A stretch of DNA of 64,000 nucleotides from Leadbetterella lacunae (GTDB lineage: Bacteria > Bacteroidota > Bacteroidia > Cytophagales > Spirosomataceae): contig NZ_JBHRYQ010000001.1 of the NCBI RefSeq assembly GCF_042649125.1, forward strand, positions 2,170,001-2,234,000. Direction: 5' to 3'. Below are positions 27,446 to 35,950 of this stretch, in pieces (the first letter of the stretch is position 1; every line of letters starts with the position of its first letter). The position numbers and the translations under genes are program-made. A model generated the notes under the pieces. The model worked only from the letters and a program-made list of their open reading frames with translations, was not told the DNA's origin and ran no database searches.

Positions 27446-28672
27446 TTATTTAAACTTCGTGCTCAATGTTATGATATTGGCAACCATGCCGTTTGTTCGG
27501 GTATAGTGCCCGTATCTGATTTCCATGGTATTCCACCATCTGTTACCTAATATTCCACCTGGAGGAGCTATTCGAAGACCTGCTCCATAAAATGAGCTAC
27601 TGAAAGCCGAAATGTCAAAATCTGAGGTATAATAAGTTTGGCTTAATATATGTTTTTGGTAGTCTGCAAAATACTTAACAGCCGTTTGAGTATTATACCT
27701 AATATGTGGCGTAACTGACAAAAATGAATTGATTTTGTACGGGATTTCTATACTTGCCGTATGGGCTTTCATGCCCCAGTCGTCTACATAAAATCTATAA
27801 AAAGATCGGATAATAAACTTGTCTCCCAAAAAATAATTGGCCCTAATGCTCATCGGCAGTTTCATTCTTTGGCCGGGCAGTTTTTCTATTTTCATGGTAT
27901 TGTCAGTAAAGTATACCCTATGAAATGGTGTGCTCAACAGCCCCTCTTGATAAGCCGGCTCAACCATAAGCATCATTTGGAGGCGTTTGGTCATAACATG
28001 TGAAAGCCCAACAGACAAATTGTACGAATTTCGAGGTTTAAAGTCTACATTCTGATCTCCCTCTGCCCCTGACCCATAGCCAGCTGGCCGAACTTCATAA
28101 GGCAAAATGGCCATCCAAGTATCAAAAAACGCTCCTGCACGTAAGGTCAGCTCGGTATTATTGTCTTTTGATGACTTCGAATAATTTACATTTCCGCCAT
28201 AAGACTGGTAATCCCATTCGGTAGAATAGGCTACACCTGCACCTATTTGAGAATGCGTTTTGTCGTCTTTTCTACTCCACGAAAGACTCGGGTAAAAGTG
28301 GAGATCACTCATAGAAGCCGAAGAAACCGAACGAGGGTCTATTTTGTCAGAAGAAGCCGACGAATAATAGTCCATAGCAGCATCAAAAACCAGTGAATTT
28401 ATACGTTGGGCTTTGTCTTTGTATGAAAGTTTAAGATCTATCCCTTGGGCTATATCATAGAGCTTTTCTGTACCAATACCGCCTGTTACAGCAGAATGGT
28501 TACCATTTTGTTGGTAATAACTCGACACAAAATTCACTTCGTCAAGCTGCAAGGTTCTAAAACCCGACGAGGTGGAGTCTTCGCGAGCGGCTTTGGTGCC
28601 GATTCTAAACTGTGCCTGAGCAGCAGACCATGCCATGCAGTATATGCCTACGCTTATGAGTATTTTTTTCAT
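27446..28672 (-). CDS. DUF3570 outer-membrane beta-barrel protein
   Basis: A 408-aa exported protein: signal peptide ending AAQAQ, then alternating amphipathic strands that end in an aromatic LSTKFK strand, consistent with an outer-membrane barrel. The block LDEVNFVSSYYQQNGNHSAV followed by GTEKLYDIAQGIDLKLSYKD is typical of DUF3570 proteins. In Bacteroidota DUF3570 genes commonly sit with DUF4266, ApbE and thioredoxin genes, as here. The family has no proven function; a role as an outer-membrane conduit or anchor for an extracytosolic redox system is inference. It is the last gene of the five-gene unit. Confidence 0.85.
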   Translation of the reverse strand: MKKILISVGIYCMAWSAAQAQFRIGTKAAREDSTSSGFRTLQLDEVNFVSSYYQQNGNHSAVTGGIGTEKLYDIAQGIDLKLSYKDKAQRINSLVFDAAMDYYSSASSDKIDPRSVSSASMSDLHFYPSLSWSRKDDKTHSQIGAGVAYSTEWDYQSYGGNVNYSKSSKDNNTELTLRAGAFFDTWMAILPYEVRPAGYGSGAEGDQNVDFKPRNSYNLSVGLSHVMTKRLQMMLMVEPAYQEGLLSTPFHRVYFTDNTMKIEKLPGQRMKLPMSIRANYFLGDKFIIRSFYRFYVDDWGMKAHTASIEIPYKINSFLSVTPHIRYNTQTAVKYFADYQKHILSQTYYTSDFDISAFSSSFYGAGLRIAPPGGILGNRWWNTMEIRYGHYTRTNGMVANIITLSTKFK

Positions 28673-28699
28673 TTAGGGGAATTTAGATTTTAAATAGAA

Positions 28700-28912
28700 T
28701 TAGTTACACCCGCAGCCACCGCCGCTTTTACCGCCATTGGCACCTGCTGCACCCTCGCGATAGAGGTAAAAATTGGTCTCAAACTTTTCTACTTTTCTAT
28801 TTGCCAGTTCCATCTCTGAGTCGTTTATTCTGCTTTTTTGGTATTCTTTCACCGAAACACACGAACTCATTCCGAGCAAAACTCCCGCACTAATTATGAT
28901 TACTTTCTTCAT
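28700..28912 (-). CDS. DUF4266 small lipoprotein with Gly-rich CGC tail
   Basis: A 70-aa lipoprotein. I start it at the Met of MKKVIIISAG at 28912, since the upstream in-frame Met at 28924 only adds MDNI. The lipobox is GMSSC at about residues 14-18. Mature residues include VSVKEYQKSRINDSEM, then the tail REGAAGANGGKSGGGCGCN with a terminal Cys-Gly-Cys. Both the length and the Gly-rich CGCN end are typical of DUF4266. The paired cysteines could bind a metal or form a disulfide, which is inference. It lies between the apbE and DUF3570 genes. Confidence 0.87.
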   Translation of the reverse strand: MKKVIIISAGVLLGMSSCVSVKEYQKSRINDSEMELANRKVEKFETNFYLYREGAAGANGGKSGGGCGCN

Positions 28913-28930
28913 TATATTATCCAATAGATT

Positions 28931-29860
28931 TTATACAAGATTTATGTTTTTAGAGGTGTGAAGCGTATTGGTATCGTCTATGATGACACAGGCAATTCCC
29001 TTCATTTGATTTATAAGCCCCAAACCTGCCTTTACTCCCAAAATGGTAACTGGCGTAGCCATGGCGTCAGCAAGTTCGGCTGATGTACATATCACACTTA
29101 CGCTTTTTATGCCGGTAATGGGCAAGCCCGTTTTGGGGTTAATAGTGTGGCTATATTTTTTGCCGTTGATCATCACAAACTTTTCATAGTTGCCCGAAGT
29201 GGCCACTGCCAAATTACTGATATCTAGACTCGAAAATGCCTTATTTTTTATGTCAGGATGTGCCAATGCTATGGTCCAAGGCTTACCGCTTGCTTGGTTC
29301 CCCCAAGTAGTGAGGTCGCCACTTGCGTTTACTATTCCGCTGTTTACGCCGTTTTCTATCAGAATAGCTTTGGCTTTGTCTGCCGCATATCCTTTTCCTA
29401 TTCCACCAAAACCTATTCGCATTCCTTTTTCTTTCAAAAAAACAGAACGGAAGTTTTCGTCTAAAACAATATTTTGATAGTTTATCAGCTTTACCATTTC
29501 AGCGGCTGTTTCATCGCTCGGTAGGGCAGTCATGCTTTGGTCAAAATTCCAAAGACTTTTTTCTAATGACCCATAACTAAGGTCAAATGCCCCATCTGTA
29601 AGTTTCGATATTCCTTGAGCACGCTTGATTAGTTCAAAAACCTCAGAATCAACCACTACGGGTTTTATACCCGCATTTAGATTTATTTCGGCAGTTTGAC
29701 TATCGTCTGTATAAGTCGTTAAAAGCTTTTCTATTCGGCTTATTTCGGCTACCGCAAGGTCTATTTTTTCATTTGCCCAAGTTTCGGTAGGCCCCACTAC
29801 GGTAATCGTGAATCGGTTTCCCATGAGTTTAAGGGTTCTCGAAAAACTCCTTTCCGTCAT
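28931..29860 (-). CDS. apbE: FAD:protein FMN transferase (ApbE family)
   Basis: A 309-aa enzyme that attaches FMN from FAD to a Thr/Ser of extracytosolic flavoproteins. Family blocks are present: MGNRFTITVVG, GGIGKGYAADKAKAIL, NASGDLTTWG, HTINPKTGLPI, and the Mg2+/FAD site SAELADAMATPVTILG. It begins MTERSFSRTLKL with no signal peptide or lipobox, and an in-frame TAA lies four codons upstream, so no longer exported form is available. That is odd because the other four proteins of the cluster are exported. The start overlaps the preceding gene by 4 bp (ATGA). Confidence 0.95.
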   Translation of the reverse strand: MTERSFSRTLKLMGNRFTITVVGPTETWANEKIDLAVAEISRIEKLLTTYTDDSQTAEINLNAGIKPVVVDSEVFELIKRAQGISKLTDGAFDLSYGSLEKSLWNFDQSMTALPSDETAAEMVKLINYQNIVLDENFRSVFLKEKGMRIGFGGIGKGYAADKAKAILIENGVNSGIVNASGDLTTWGNQASGKPWTIALAHPDIKNKAFSSLDISNLAVATSGNYEKFVMINGKKYSHTINPKTGLPITGIKSVSVICTSAELADAMATPVTILGVKAGLGLINQMKGIACVIIDDTNTLHTSKNINLV

Positions 29861-30288
29861 AAATACGCCTTAATTTCTTCTTTTAAAGAAGCTATGCTCA
29901 GGTCTTTCGGGTAGCCGTCCCATTCTTTTAGCACTTTGCCATCGGCATTTATTAGTACACTGAAAGGAAACTTGCCTTTATTGTTATATTTTTCGGCGAG
30001 GGCCTCGTTGTGTTGCGTTTGTTTTTTATCTAATTGATTCTTTTTTTGACGGGGAAAATCCGCTTTTACCAAAACCAAATGCTCGTTTGCAAACGCACCA
30101 AATTCCTCTGACTCGTAAATGTCTTTTTTGAGTTTAATGCACGGCCCACACCAATCTGAGCCCGAAAAATAGAGTAAAATAAGCTTATGCTCTGCTTTTG
30201 CTTCAGTTTTGGCTTGCTCCATGTCAAGCCCCCAACCTGGTGAAAACAAAGCGAAAACAGAAAATAGGGTTACAAATAAGAATTTCAT
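29857..30288 (-). CDS. Exported thioredoxin-fold protein
   Basis: A 143-aa periplasmic thiol redox protein. I use the ATG at 30288; the longer frame to 30306 would begin with TTG and disrupt the signal peptide (MKFLFVTLFSVFALFSPGWG). The active site is WCGPC (Cys47, Cys50) within YFSGSDWCGPCIKLK, and the cis-Pro loop is in KGKFPFSVLINADGK. It resembles Thioredoxin_7/DsbD-gamma-type proteins. It overlaps apbE by 4 bp and is 15 bp from the Rieske gene, so it probably reduces cysteines of exported redox partners in this cluster (inference). Confidence 0.9.
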   Translation of the reverse strand: MKFLFVTLFSVFALFSPGWGLDMEQAKTEAKAEHKLILLYFSGSDWCGPCIKLKKDIYESEEFGAFANEHLVLVKADFPRQKKNQLDKKQTQHNEALAEKYNNKGKFPFSVLINADGKVLKEWDGYPKDLSIASLKEEIKAYL

Positions 30289-30302
30289 ATTTTTTATTAA
30301 AA

Positions 30303-30884
30303 TCAATATACTACAACTTTGTTACCGTTGGTTGCCACTTTATATACCGTCAGGCCTTTGGAGCCTTTAGAGTTTAAACCTACGCCTGCCTGAGAAAAAC
30401 GGGCACTGTGAGCGGTGCAATACCATTCTTCGTTCGAAAAAATTACTTGTTTTTTAGGTTCGTGGGTACACGTAACGGTGGCCGCAACCAGTTTTCCCGA
30501 TTTGTTTAAAGCCACTACAATGTTAGAAGCTATCACATATGCATTTCTATTTTTGAGGTTTGCATAAGTAGACGAGCTCAAATCGAGGACAAGTAAGGTG
30601 TTTTTTATACTATTAAGACTCTCCGTTGAAATCAAAGTAGAGCTATCTATTCCCGTAGTTGAACTTGTTGTTGTTGGCGTGGTGGCGGTTGTCGTGGTAG
30701 TCCCAGTAGTGCTGCTTGTACTGCCAGTTTGACTACCTGAAACTGCTGATGCCGAGGTGCTTCCGTCCGGGTTTTGGACCAAGGCTTCTATATAGGTATC
30801 TTCCTTATTTACACATGAAGCCAACAAAGCAACCAATGCACCTCCTGTAAAGCCAGAAGTCTTCAAAAATTCAAACCTGGTCAT
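30303..30884 (-). CDS. Rieske [2Fe-2S] lipoprotein with Ser/Thr-rich tether
   Basis: A 193-aa exported iron-sulfur protein. The N-terminus begins MTRFEFLKTS and contains a lipobox LASC (Cys24). A low-complexity Ser/Thr linker of about 45 residues (41-85) leads to a compact Rieske fold (about 92-193). The cluster ligands are Cys139-x-His141 and Cys156-x2-His159, separated by 14 residues. It is the first gene of the cluster and there is no cytochrome b partner, so it is not part of a bc1 complex here. The linker would let the cluster reach away from the membrane. Confidence 0.9.
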   Translation of the reverse strand: MTRFEFLKTSGFTGGALVALLASCVNKEDTYIEALVQNPDGSTSASAVSGSQTGSTSSTTGTTTTTATTPTTTSSTTGIDSSTLISTESLNSIKNTLLVLDLSSSTYANLKNRNAYVIASNIVVALNKSGKLVAATVTCTHEPKKQVIFSNEEWYCTAHSARFSQAGVGLNSKGSKGLTVYKVATNGNKVVVY

Positions 30885-31022
30885 ATATGTTTATATTTTT
30901 CGTCTTTTGATTATCCATACGAAATAGGCTATCAAAATGTTGCCTTTCCGTTAGATAAAAAAAACAATATTAATGTATTTCACAGAATATTATTCTACTT
31001 ATTAGATAAATCCCAAACAAAA

Positions 31023-31055
31023 AAAATGAGGGAACCAATACGGAACCCTCATTTT
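31023..31055. terminator. Terminator hairpin after the DUF4382 gene
   Basis: A perfect 10-bp stem AAAATGAGGG (31023-31032) with CCCTCATTTT (31046-31055) and A/T tracts on both sides. It lies just past the stop of the minus-strand DUF4382 gene. Confidence 0.85.
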
Positions 31056-31078
31056 GAATATTGATTATATTTCTGTTT

Positions 31079-32050
31079 TTACAAACCCAATAAACCGCCA
31101 ATCTTTATAGAAAGTGATAGATTTGTTTGAGCTCCTGCTCCTACTCCAACAGCCTTTAAATTTGTGCTACTGCTGGCCTCTAAAAGTGTGTTTACACCTA
31201 AAGCTAAATCAGAACCTGACTTTGGCTTGTCGCAATAAATCTCGTATTCGCCTTGTTGTAAAAATGCTAAAGTAAAGTTGCCTGAGCCATCGCATTTGCT
31301 ACTTGTTACAGCATTGGCAAATTTAATATCGCTAGAACCTTGGCCTTTGATTTCGCTGCTTTGGTTAAATGTACCTTTCTTGTACACATACACTATCACG
31401 TTAGACCCTACTGCCCCGTAGTTTTCTACTTTTCCCTTAATCATACCAGTATTCGACTTGTTTTCAGCTCTTACCGCAGCCGAAAGCTCACTTTTACTTA
31501 CAAACGAATAGTCACTATTGTTAGACTTGATTGCTTTTCTTAAGTCAAAATCCACCACGATTTCGGTATTTCCATTTTCAGAAATTACAAAATTCTGTGG
31601 TTTCATCTCGATTTCGGTTTGCGTACCGCTCGAAAACTCAAGTTTTTCTTTTGTACCATCTGACTTTAAAACATAACAACCTGGACCAGACGAAGCTGCA
31701 TCTTTTTCTGAATCTAACACAAATGAAATTTTAGAATAACTATCGGCCGCCACTGAACTTTGTCCCAAGTTAAGGGCATTCCCATTTTGAAGCTCCAACA
31801 CGTTTACAGTTTTAGGTCCTTTAAATCCATTAAATACCTGACCATCTATTTTTACTTCTGTAATTGTCACAAAGGCACCTTTTACTTCAGCATTGTCTAT
31901 TGGAGCGTCGGTGATACTTACCGTTAAATTACCTTGTGCTGCATTAGGATCATTGATGTCAGTTTTTGGTCCAAAAATGCCATTTTCGCATGACATATTT
32001 ACTAGTGAAACCAAAAGAGCAAGTGAAAGTGTTTTGCTTACGTTTTTCAT
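31079..32050 (-). CDS. DUF4382 lipoprotein
   Basis: A 323-aa lipoprotein with lipobox VNMSC (about residues 16-20). The first half is a DUF4382 domain (GNLTVSITDAPIDNAEVKGA, FVTITEVKIDGQ, VDFDLRKAI), a beta-sandwich found in many Bacteroidota surface lipoproteins. The second half (about 200-323) is beta-rich and resembles a carboxypeptidase-regulatory-like repeat. There is no enzymatic motif. A role in surface binding or stabilisation is a guess. It is a single-gene unit with its own terminator. Confidence 0.85.
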   Translation of the reverse strand: MKNVSKTLSLALLVSLVNMSCENGIFGPKTDINDPNAAQGNLTVSITDAPIDNAEVKGAFVTITEVKIDGQVFNGFKGPKTVNVLELQNGNALNLGQSSVAADSYSKISFVLDSEKDAASSGPGCYVLKSDGTKEKLEFSSGTQTEIEMKPQNFVISENGNTEIVVDFDLRKAIKSNNSDYSFVSKSELSAAVRAENKSNTGMIKGKVENYGAVGSNVIVYVYKKGTFNQSSEIKGQGSSDIKFANAVTSSKCDGSGNFTLAFLQQGEYEIYCDKPKSGSDLALGVNTLLEASSSTNLKAVGVGAGAQTNLSLSIKIGGLLGL

Positions 32051-32266
32051 AATTAAATGGAGTTTTTGTTTTTACTTTTTTTAGATATTGAAATAATGAA
32101 ACAACCTATACCTGAATGTTTCGATACCCAAAAGTGAGCTCACAAAATTAAACCCTTATTAAATAGAAATTAAATTAGCCTTAAAATAACTAATCAACTA
32201 ATAATCAGTAATTTAAATTAAAATAAAAATGAATATATTAATAGAAAGCAATAAAGAAGTTAAAAC

Positions 32267-32728
32267 TTATGCAGGATTTTGAAGGACTTTTTTGAAGCAA
32301 ATACTACTGCCAAAACCTTGATAATGACCATAATTAGGGATAATATGATATCCTCTTTTAAAATATAATTTGACCGAATCATTTTGGACGATACCGGTTT
32401 CACAGATAGAATTTTTATATCCTAGTTCTACCGTCCATTTTTCTAGTTCGTCCATTACCTGACTGGCAGCTCCTAGCCTTCTGGCCGTTTCAAGTACAAA
32501 AATTCGTTTTATTTCCATGGTTTCGGCATCAAAACTCTCCATGGCACCACTGCCTATACATTCGCCATCTTTGTAGGCTAATACTACGTAGTCGAGGTTA
32601 TTATTGTGATTAAACTGCGAGAAGAAGTCATGCTCGTCTCCGTCTATTTCCTCTAAATAGTTATCAAGTAACGTAACTAAACGTTGAAAATCCAAATTTG
32701 AAGAATCAGTACGAGTAAGCGTAATCAT
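32267..32728 (-). CDS. GNAT-family N-acetyltransferase
   Basis: A 153-aa cytoplasmic acetyltransferase. I start it at the ATG at 32728 (MITLTRTDSSN); the longer frame would use GTG at 32770. Acetyl-CoA-binding motif A is visible in MEIKRIFVLETARRLGAASQ, and motif B in GIVQNDSVKLYFKRGY. The substrate is unknown. It is monocistronic. Confidence 0.9.
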   Translation of the reverse strand: MITLTRTDSSNLDFQRLVTLLDNYLEEIDGDEHDFFSQFNHNNNLDYVVLAYKDGECIGSGAMESFDAETMEIKRIFVLETARRLGAASQVMDELEKWTVELGYKNSICETGIVQNDSVKLYFKRGYHIIPNYGHYQGFGSSICFKKVLQNPA

Positions 32729-32905
32729 CAGATAGTATTTTTTTATATTTAGGGACACAAAGAAAAGCACAAAATACCGTATACCGCAATATTATAAACT
32801 ACAAAAAAATAGAACTGCCAAAGGTATATAGGTATTTTAATATTTTTAACAAATATTATGCTATTAGCTTCAATATAAAAAAAATATTTTTTCTCTAATA
32901 CAAAA

Positions 32906-32932
32906 TAGCCCAATCCGGAGAGGAATGGGCTA
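32906..32932. terminator. Terminator hairpin after the TPR-like gene
   Basis: TAGCCCA (32906-32912) pairs with TGGGCTA (32926-32932), extended inward to about 11 bp with one mismatch. It lies 28 bp past the stop of the minus-strand gene at 32960. Confidence 0.65.
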
Positions 32933-32959
32933 TATAGTAATATTTAAAATTCGTTCCGC

Positions 32960-33598
32960 TTATTTACACTGTTCCAAAAAATAATTAGATTCTACTTTTC
33001 CCCAGTTTGGGTGCAAATTAGACTGCGACTTAAAGGCTTCAAACTTCATAAGTGCTTTTTCGAAAAACGGTTTAGCTTTTGCTTTGCCACCACCAAAGTT
33101 TTCGGGTGTATAAAACATATTTGTTCCTTGTAGATAATAAATTCTCGGGTTTTCAGGATTCAGCTTTGTGGCTTTTTCAATGGCCTCGCTGTACTTTGCA
33201 CCGTATGTTTGCCACCTGTCCATCGGACTTACAGACATTCTCGCTGAGGCATATTGAGCCGTCAAAACCTCCAATTCGTCATTTTCAACCAAAGCTTTCG
33301 CTTTATTTAGAGCTTTTTCAGCCAAATCTAACACTTGATCTTTTTCGCCCGGAGTGGCTTTTTTAAACGAATCAGAAATATAACCGAATGCCACCCAATA
33401 GTTTGGCAGCCATTCTGTTGGCTCAGCTGCGGCTATTCGCTCTAACTTGTTTACGGTTCCCTGTAGCGGTGCCTCATAAGAAGCAGTTTGCATTTCAGCT
33501 ACAAGGCTGGTCATCGCTTTTTCATAAGCGGGCTTTTGAGCAAACACAACAGACTGAGACAAAAAACACATGGCGGCGATAATGAATACTTTTTTCAT
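32960..33598 (-). CDS. Exported TPR-like protein
   Basis: A 212-aa protein with signal peptide (ending VVFAQ) and helical repeats resembling TPRs, for example AEKALNKAKALVENDELEVLT and YSEAIEKATKLNPENPRIYYL, followed by GGKAKAKPFFEKALMKFEAF. It is encoded 44 bp downstream of a TonB-dependent receptor gene, a frequent pairing in Bacteroidota, and probably helps that receptor or its regulation. The specific function is unknown. Confidence 0.82.
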   Translation of the reverse strand: MKKVFIIAAMCFLSQSVVFAQKPAYEKAMTSLVAEMQTASYEAPLQGTVNKLERIAAAEPTEWLPNYWVAFGYISDSFKKATPGEKDQVLDLAEKALNKAKALVENDELEVLTAQYASARMSVSPMDRWQTYGAKYSEAIEKATKLNPENPRIYYLQGTNMFYTPENFGGGKAKAKPFFEKALMKFEAFKSQSNLHPNWGKVESNYFLEQCK

Positions 33599-33642
33599 GA
33601 TAATTATCTATTTTATTTTATGTTTTAAAAAAATTAATGCGA

Positions 33643-35814
33643 TTAAAAATTAAGATCTGCTTCTTTTGAGCGGCCATTTAGCTTACCCAAAGTCCAACTC
33701 ACCCCAAAAAACACCGTACGATACATCGGAGGCTTAACCTCAAACCTTTGGCTTCCATCTGGTGAATACCTGTAGCCAAACACATTTTTTCGACCCAAAA
33801 TATTGTCCATGATAAAGTAAAATACCACAAACTGTTTTTTGATTTGACGCACGTGGCTGCCCATAAAACTGAAGTTTTGAAAAGCTTTGGTATAGCTAGC
33901 CGTCTGAAAAGTTTCGCCCATGGCGTATATAGGCCTGCCAGAGGTATGCGTAAACGTGAAACCGATATTGGTAGAAATTGGTGTTATAAACTGCTTATAA
34001 ACCAGACTTAAATTATGTTTTGTGACAAAATACGGCGTGGTCATGACTGGGTAGTTTTTAAACTTTCTTTCAGAATCAAGAAAAGAGTAAGTCAACCAAA
34101 TGTCACCATTCTTCAATGATTTTTGGTCTCTAAAAAACACATCGAACCCTTGGGCGTAACCTTTACCCGAGTTATTGGTAAGTCCGGTTGGAAACCTGTA
34201 TGGATTAGGATCAAAAGATGGCGTTTGTTCTACTACTAAGTCGCTGTATTTTTTATAGAAAGTTTCTATTCTAAAGGTGCGTTGGTCTTTAATAACTTGA
34301 TAGTTAAGTATCAAATGGTCGGCCATTTCGAAACCCAGGTTCTTGTTTATATACAGATATTCTTTCTCTGGATTTTGGTAAAACCTACCCGCTGCCAGCG
34401 AAAACTGAGCAAATTCGCCAGACTTTACTGCTACCGAAAACCGAGGAGCAAGGTTAAATTTATTTAAAACCGAAGTGTGCTCTGACCTAAGGCCAAACCT
34501 ACCTGCTATTTTAGAAGAAACATAAAACTCAGACTCTGCAAATAAACTGGCGTAGTGGTCGGTTAAGCTAAGCGTGTTAGCACCATACATATTAGACAAT
34601 GCTATGTTGTGGTATTCGGCTCCTAAAGTTAAAGTGTTTTGTTTTTGCCCTCCAAAAAGCTTATTTACCACCGACCGCAACTGCGTTCTTTTGTCTGAGC
34701 GGTTGGCATCTACACCGTTTAGCTTAAGCAAATCGCGATTGTCAGATACCGAAATGCCGGATAGCCACACCATGTCTCCTTCGCCAAAAATGTGTTTGTA
34801 AGAAGCATTGCAGAAGAAATTTTTGTTTTGATTGCTAAACACATACGAACTATTCTCAGCATCGAAAGTTGGAAGTTTAATAGCAGACGAATTATCAGAA
34901 TAGGTGGCGTAGGCCTTTAAAACCCCATTTTTAGATACATTTTGATTTATGGTCAAAGACGAACCGATACCTTGAGGCACCTTATCGAAGTTGAAATTAT
35001 TTTTTACCAACCCAATAAAAGGTTTGATGTTAGAATAATTAATGGATCCCGTTATCCAGCCTTTGTGGGTATAAGAAGCCCCAAGTCCGGCTAGATTGGC
35101 AGAAAGATTTAGATTTGAATTAGAACTGACTTTGTCGACTGTATTCAGTAACAAAACCGACGAAAGTGCTTGGCCATATTGAGCCGAATAACCTCCGGTG
35201 CTAAATGCAGTGCCTTTAAACATAAACGGGTTAAACCTACCTCGCTGCGGAATATCGGGCGTGCTACTAAAAAACGGATTTTGGACAATCATGCCGTCAA
35301 TCACCGTTTTGGTTTCATTGGCAGAGCCACCTCGCACAAACAGCCCCTCCTGCTCCCCTACTCGGTTTGCACCTGGCAAAAACTGCATTACAGCCACTAT
35401 ATCGGCACCTGCACCGGCCGTGGTCACGATGTCCATAGGCTTGAGCATCACCATTTTTTTCTCGTCAGAGGCTTCAAACATCCCCGCCGAAACCACCACA
35501 GCATTAAGTGAATTGATGGACTCTTTGAGTTTGACATCTATTATCAAAGGCACCTTAGTTTCTAGTGTTATCTCTTTTTTGAAAGGCTCATAGCCCATCA
35601 TGGTAACCGATATCACTTGAGGACCCACTTCTTCTGTAATGAACTCAAAATTTCCGTTTTCGTCTGATGTGCCGCCGTCGTAAGTTCCTACTAACGAAAT
35701 ATTTGCAAACGCAATGGCTTCGCCTTTGGCATCGGCTACTTTGCCCGAAATTTTGGACTGACCAAATGCCAGCGATGTGCTTATGAGTAATAAAAGAGTA
35801 AATAGCTTTTTCAT
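33643..35814 (-). CDS. TonB-dependent receptor (FecA/CirA-like)
   Basis: Outer-membrane receptor of 723 aa. I use the ATG at 35814 (MKKLFTLLLLIS), which gives a proper signal peptide, not the upstream Met at 35850. The order is signal peptide (to FGQ), CarboxypepD_reg-like domain (about 22-105), plug (about 115-225, VMQFLPGANRVGEQEGLFVRGG, NETKTVIDGMIV) and barrel. The final strand ends YRTVFFGVSWTLG, followed by a short charged tail. The substrate is unknown; a TPR-like partner follows. Confidence 0.92.
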   Translation of the reverse strand: MKKLFTLLLLISTSLAFGQSKISGKVADAKGEAIAFANISLVGTYDGGTSDENGNFEFITEEVGPQVISVTMMGYEPFKKEITLETKVPLIIDVKLKESINSLNAVVVSAGMFEASDEKKMVMLKPMDIVTTAGAGADIVAVMQFLPGANRVGEQEGLFVRGGSANETKTVIDGMIVQNPFFSSTPDIPQRGRFNPFMFKGTAFSTGGYSAQYGQALSSVLLLNTVDKVSSNSNLNLSANLAGLGASYTHKGWITGSINYSNIKPFIGLVKNNFNFDKVPQGIGSSLTINQNVSKNGVLKAYATYSDNSSAIKLPTFDAENSSYVFSNQNKNFFCNASYKHIFGEGDMVWLSGISVSDNRDLLKLNGVDANRSDKRTQLRSVVNKLFGGQKQNTLTLGAEYHNIALSNMYGANTLSLTDHYASLFAESEFYVSSKIAGRFGLRSEHTSVLNKFNLAPRFSVAVKSGEFAQFSLAAGRFYQNPEKEYLYINKNLGFEMADHLILNYQVIKDQRTFRIETFYKKYSDLVVEQTPSFDPNPYRFPTGLTNNSGKGYAQGFDVFFRDQKSLKNGDIWLTYSFLDSERKFKNYPVMTTPYFVTKHNLSLVYKQFITPISTNIGFTFTHTSGRPIYAMGETFQTASYTKAFQNFSFMGSHVRQIKKQFVVFYFIMDNILGRKNVFGYRYSPDGSQRFEVKPPMYRTVFFGVSWTLGKLNGRSKEADLNF

Positions 35815-35950
35815 ATATTCTTGTGATTTGATGTTACAAAACTGCATCAAAGCACCTCCAAAAAGGAGAGAATATCGATAAGCTATATGTTTTTTGGGGT
35901 TAAATAAATGTTTTACTCAGGTAAAAGAAATCTTAAGTTACTTGTCGGCA

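Noticed and set aside
32729..32770. N-terminal extension of the GNAT protein
   Set aside because: It would need a GTG start and adds a hydrophobic leader absent from the family; ATG 32728 fits better.
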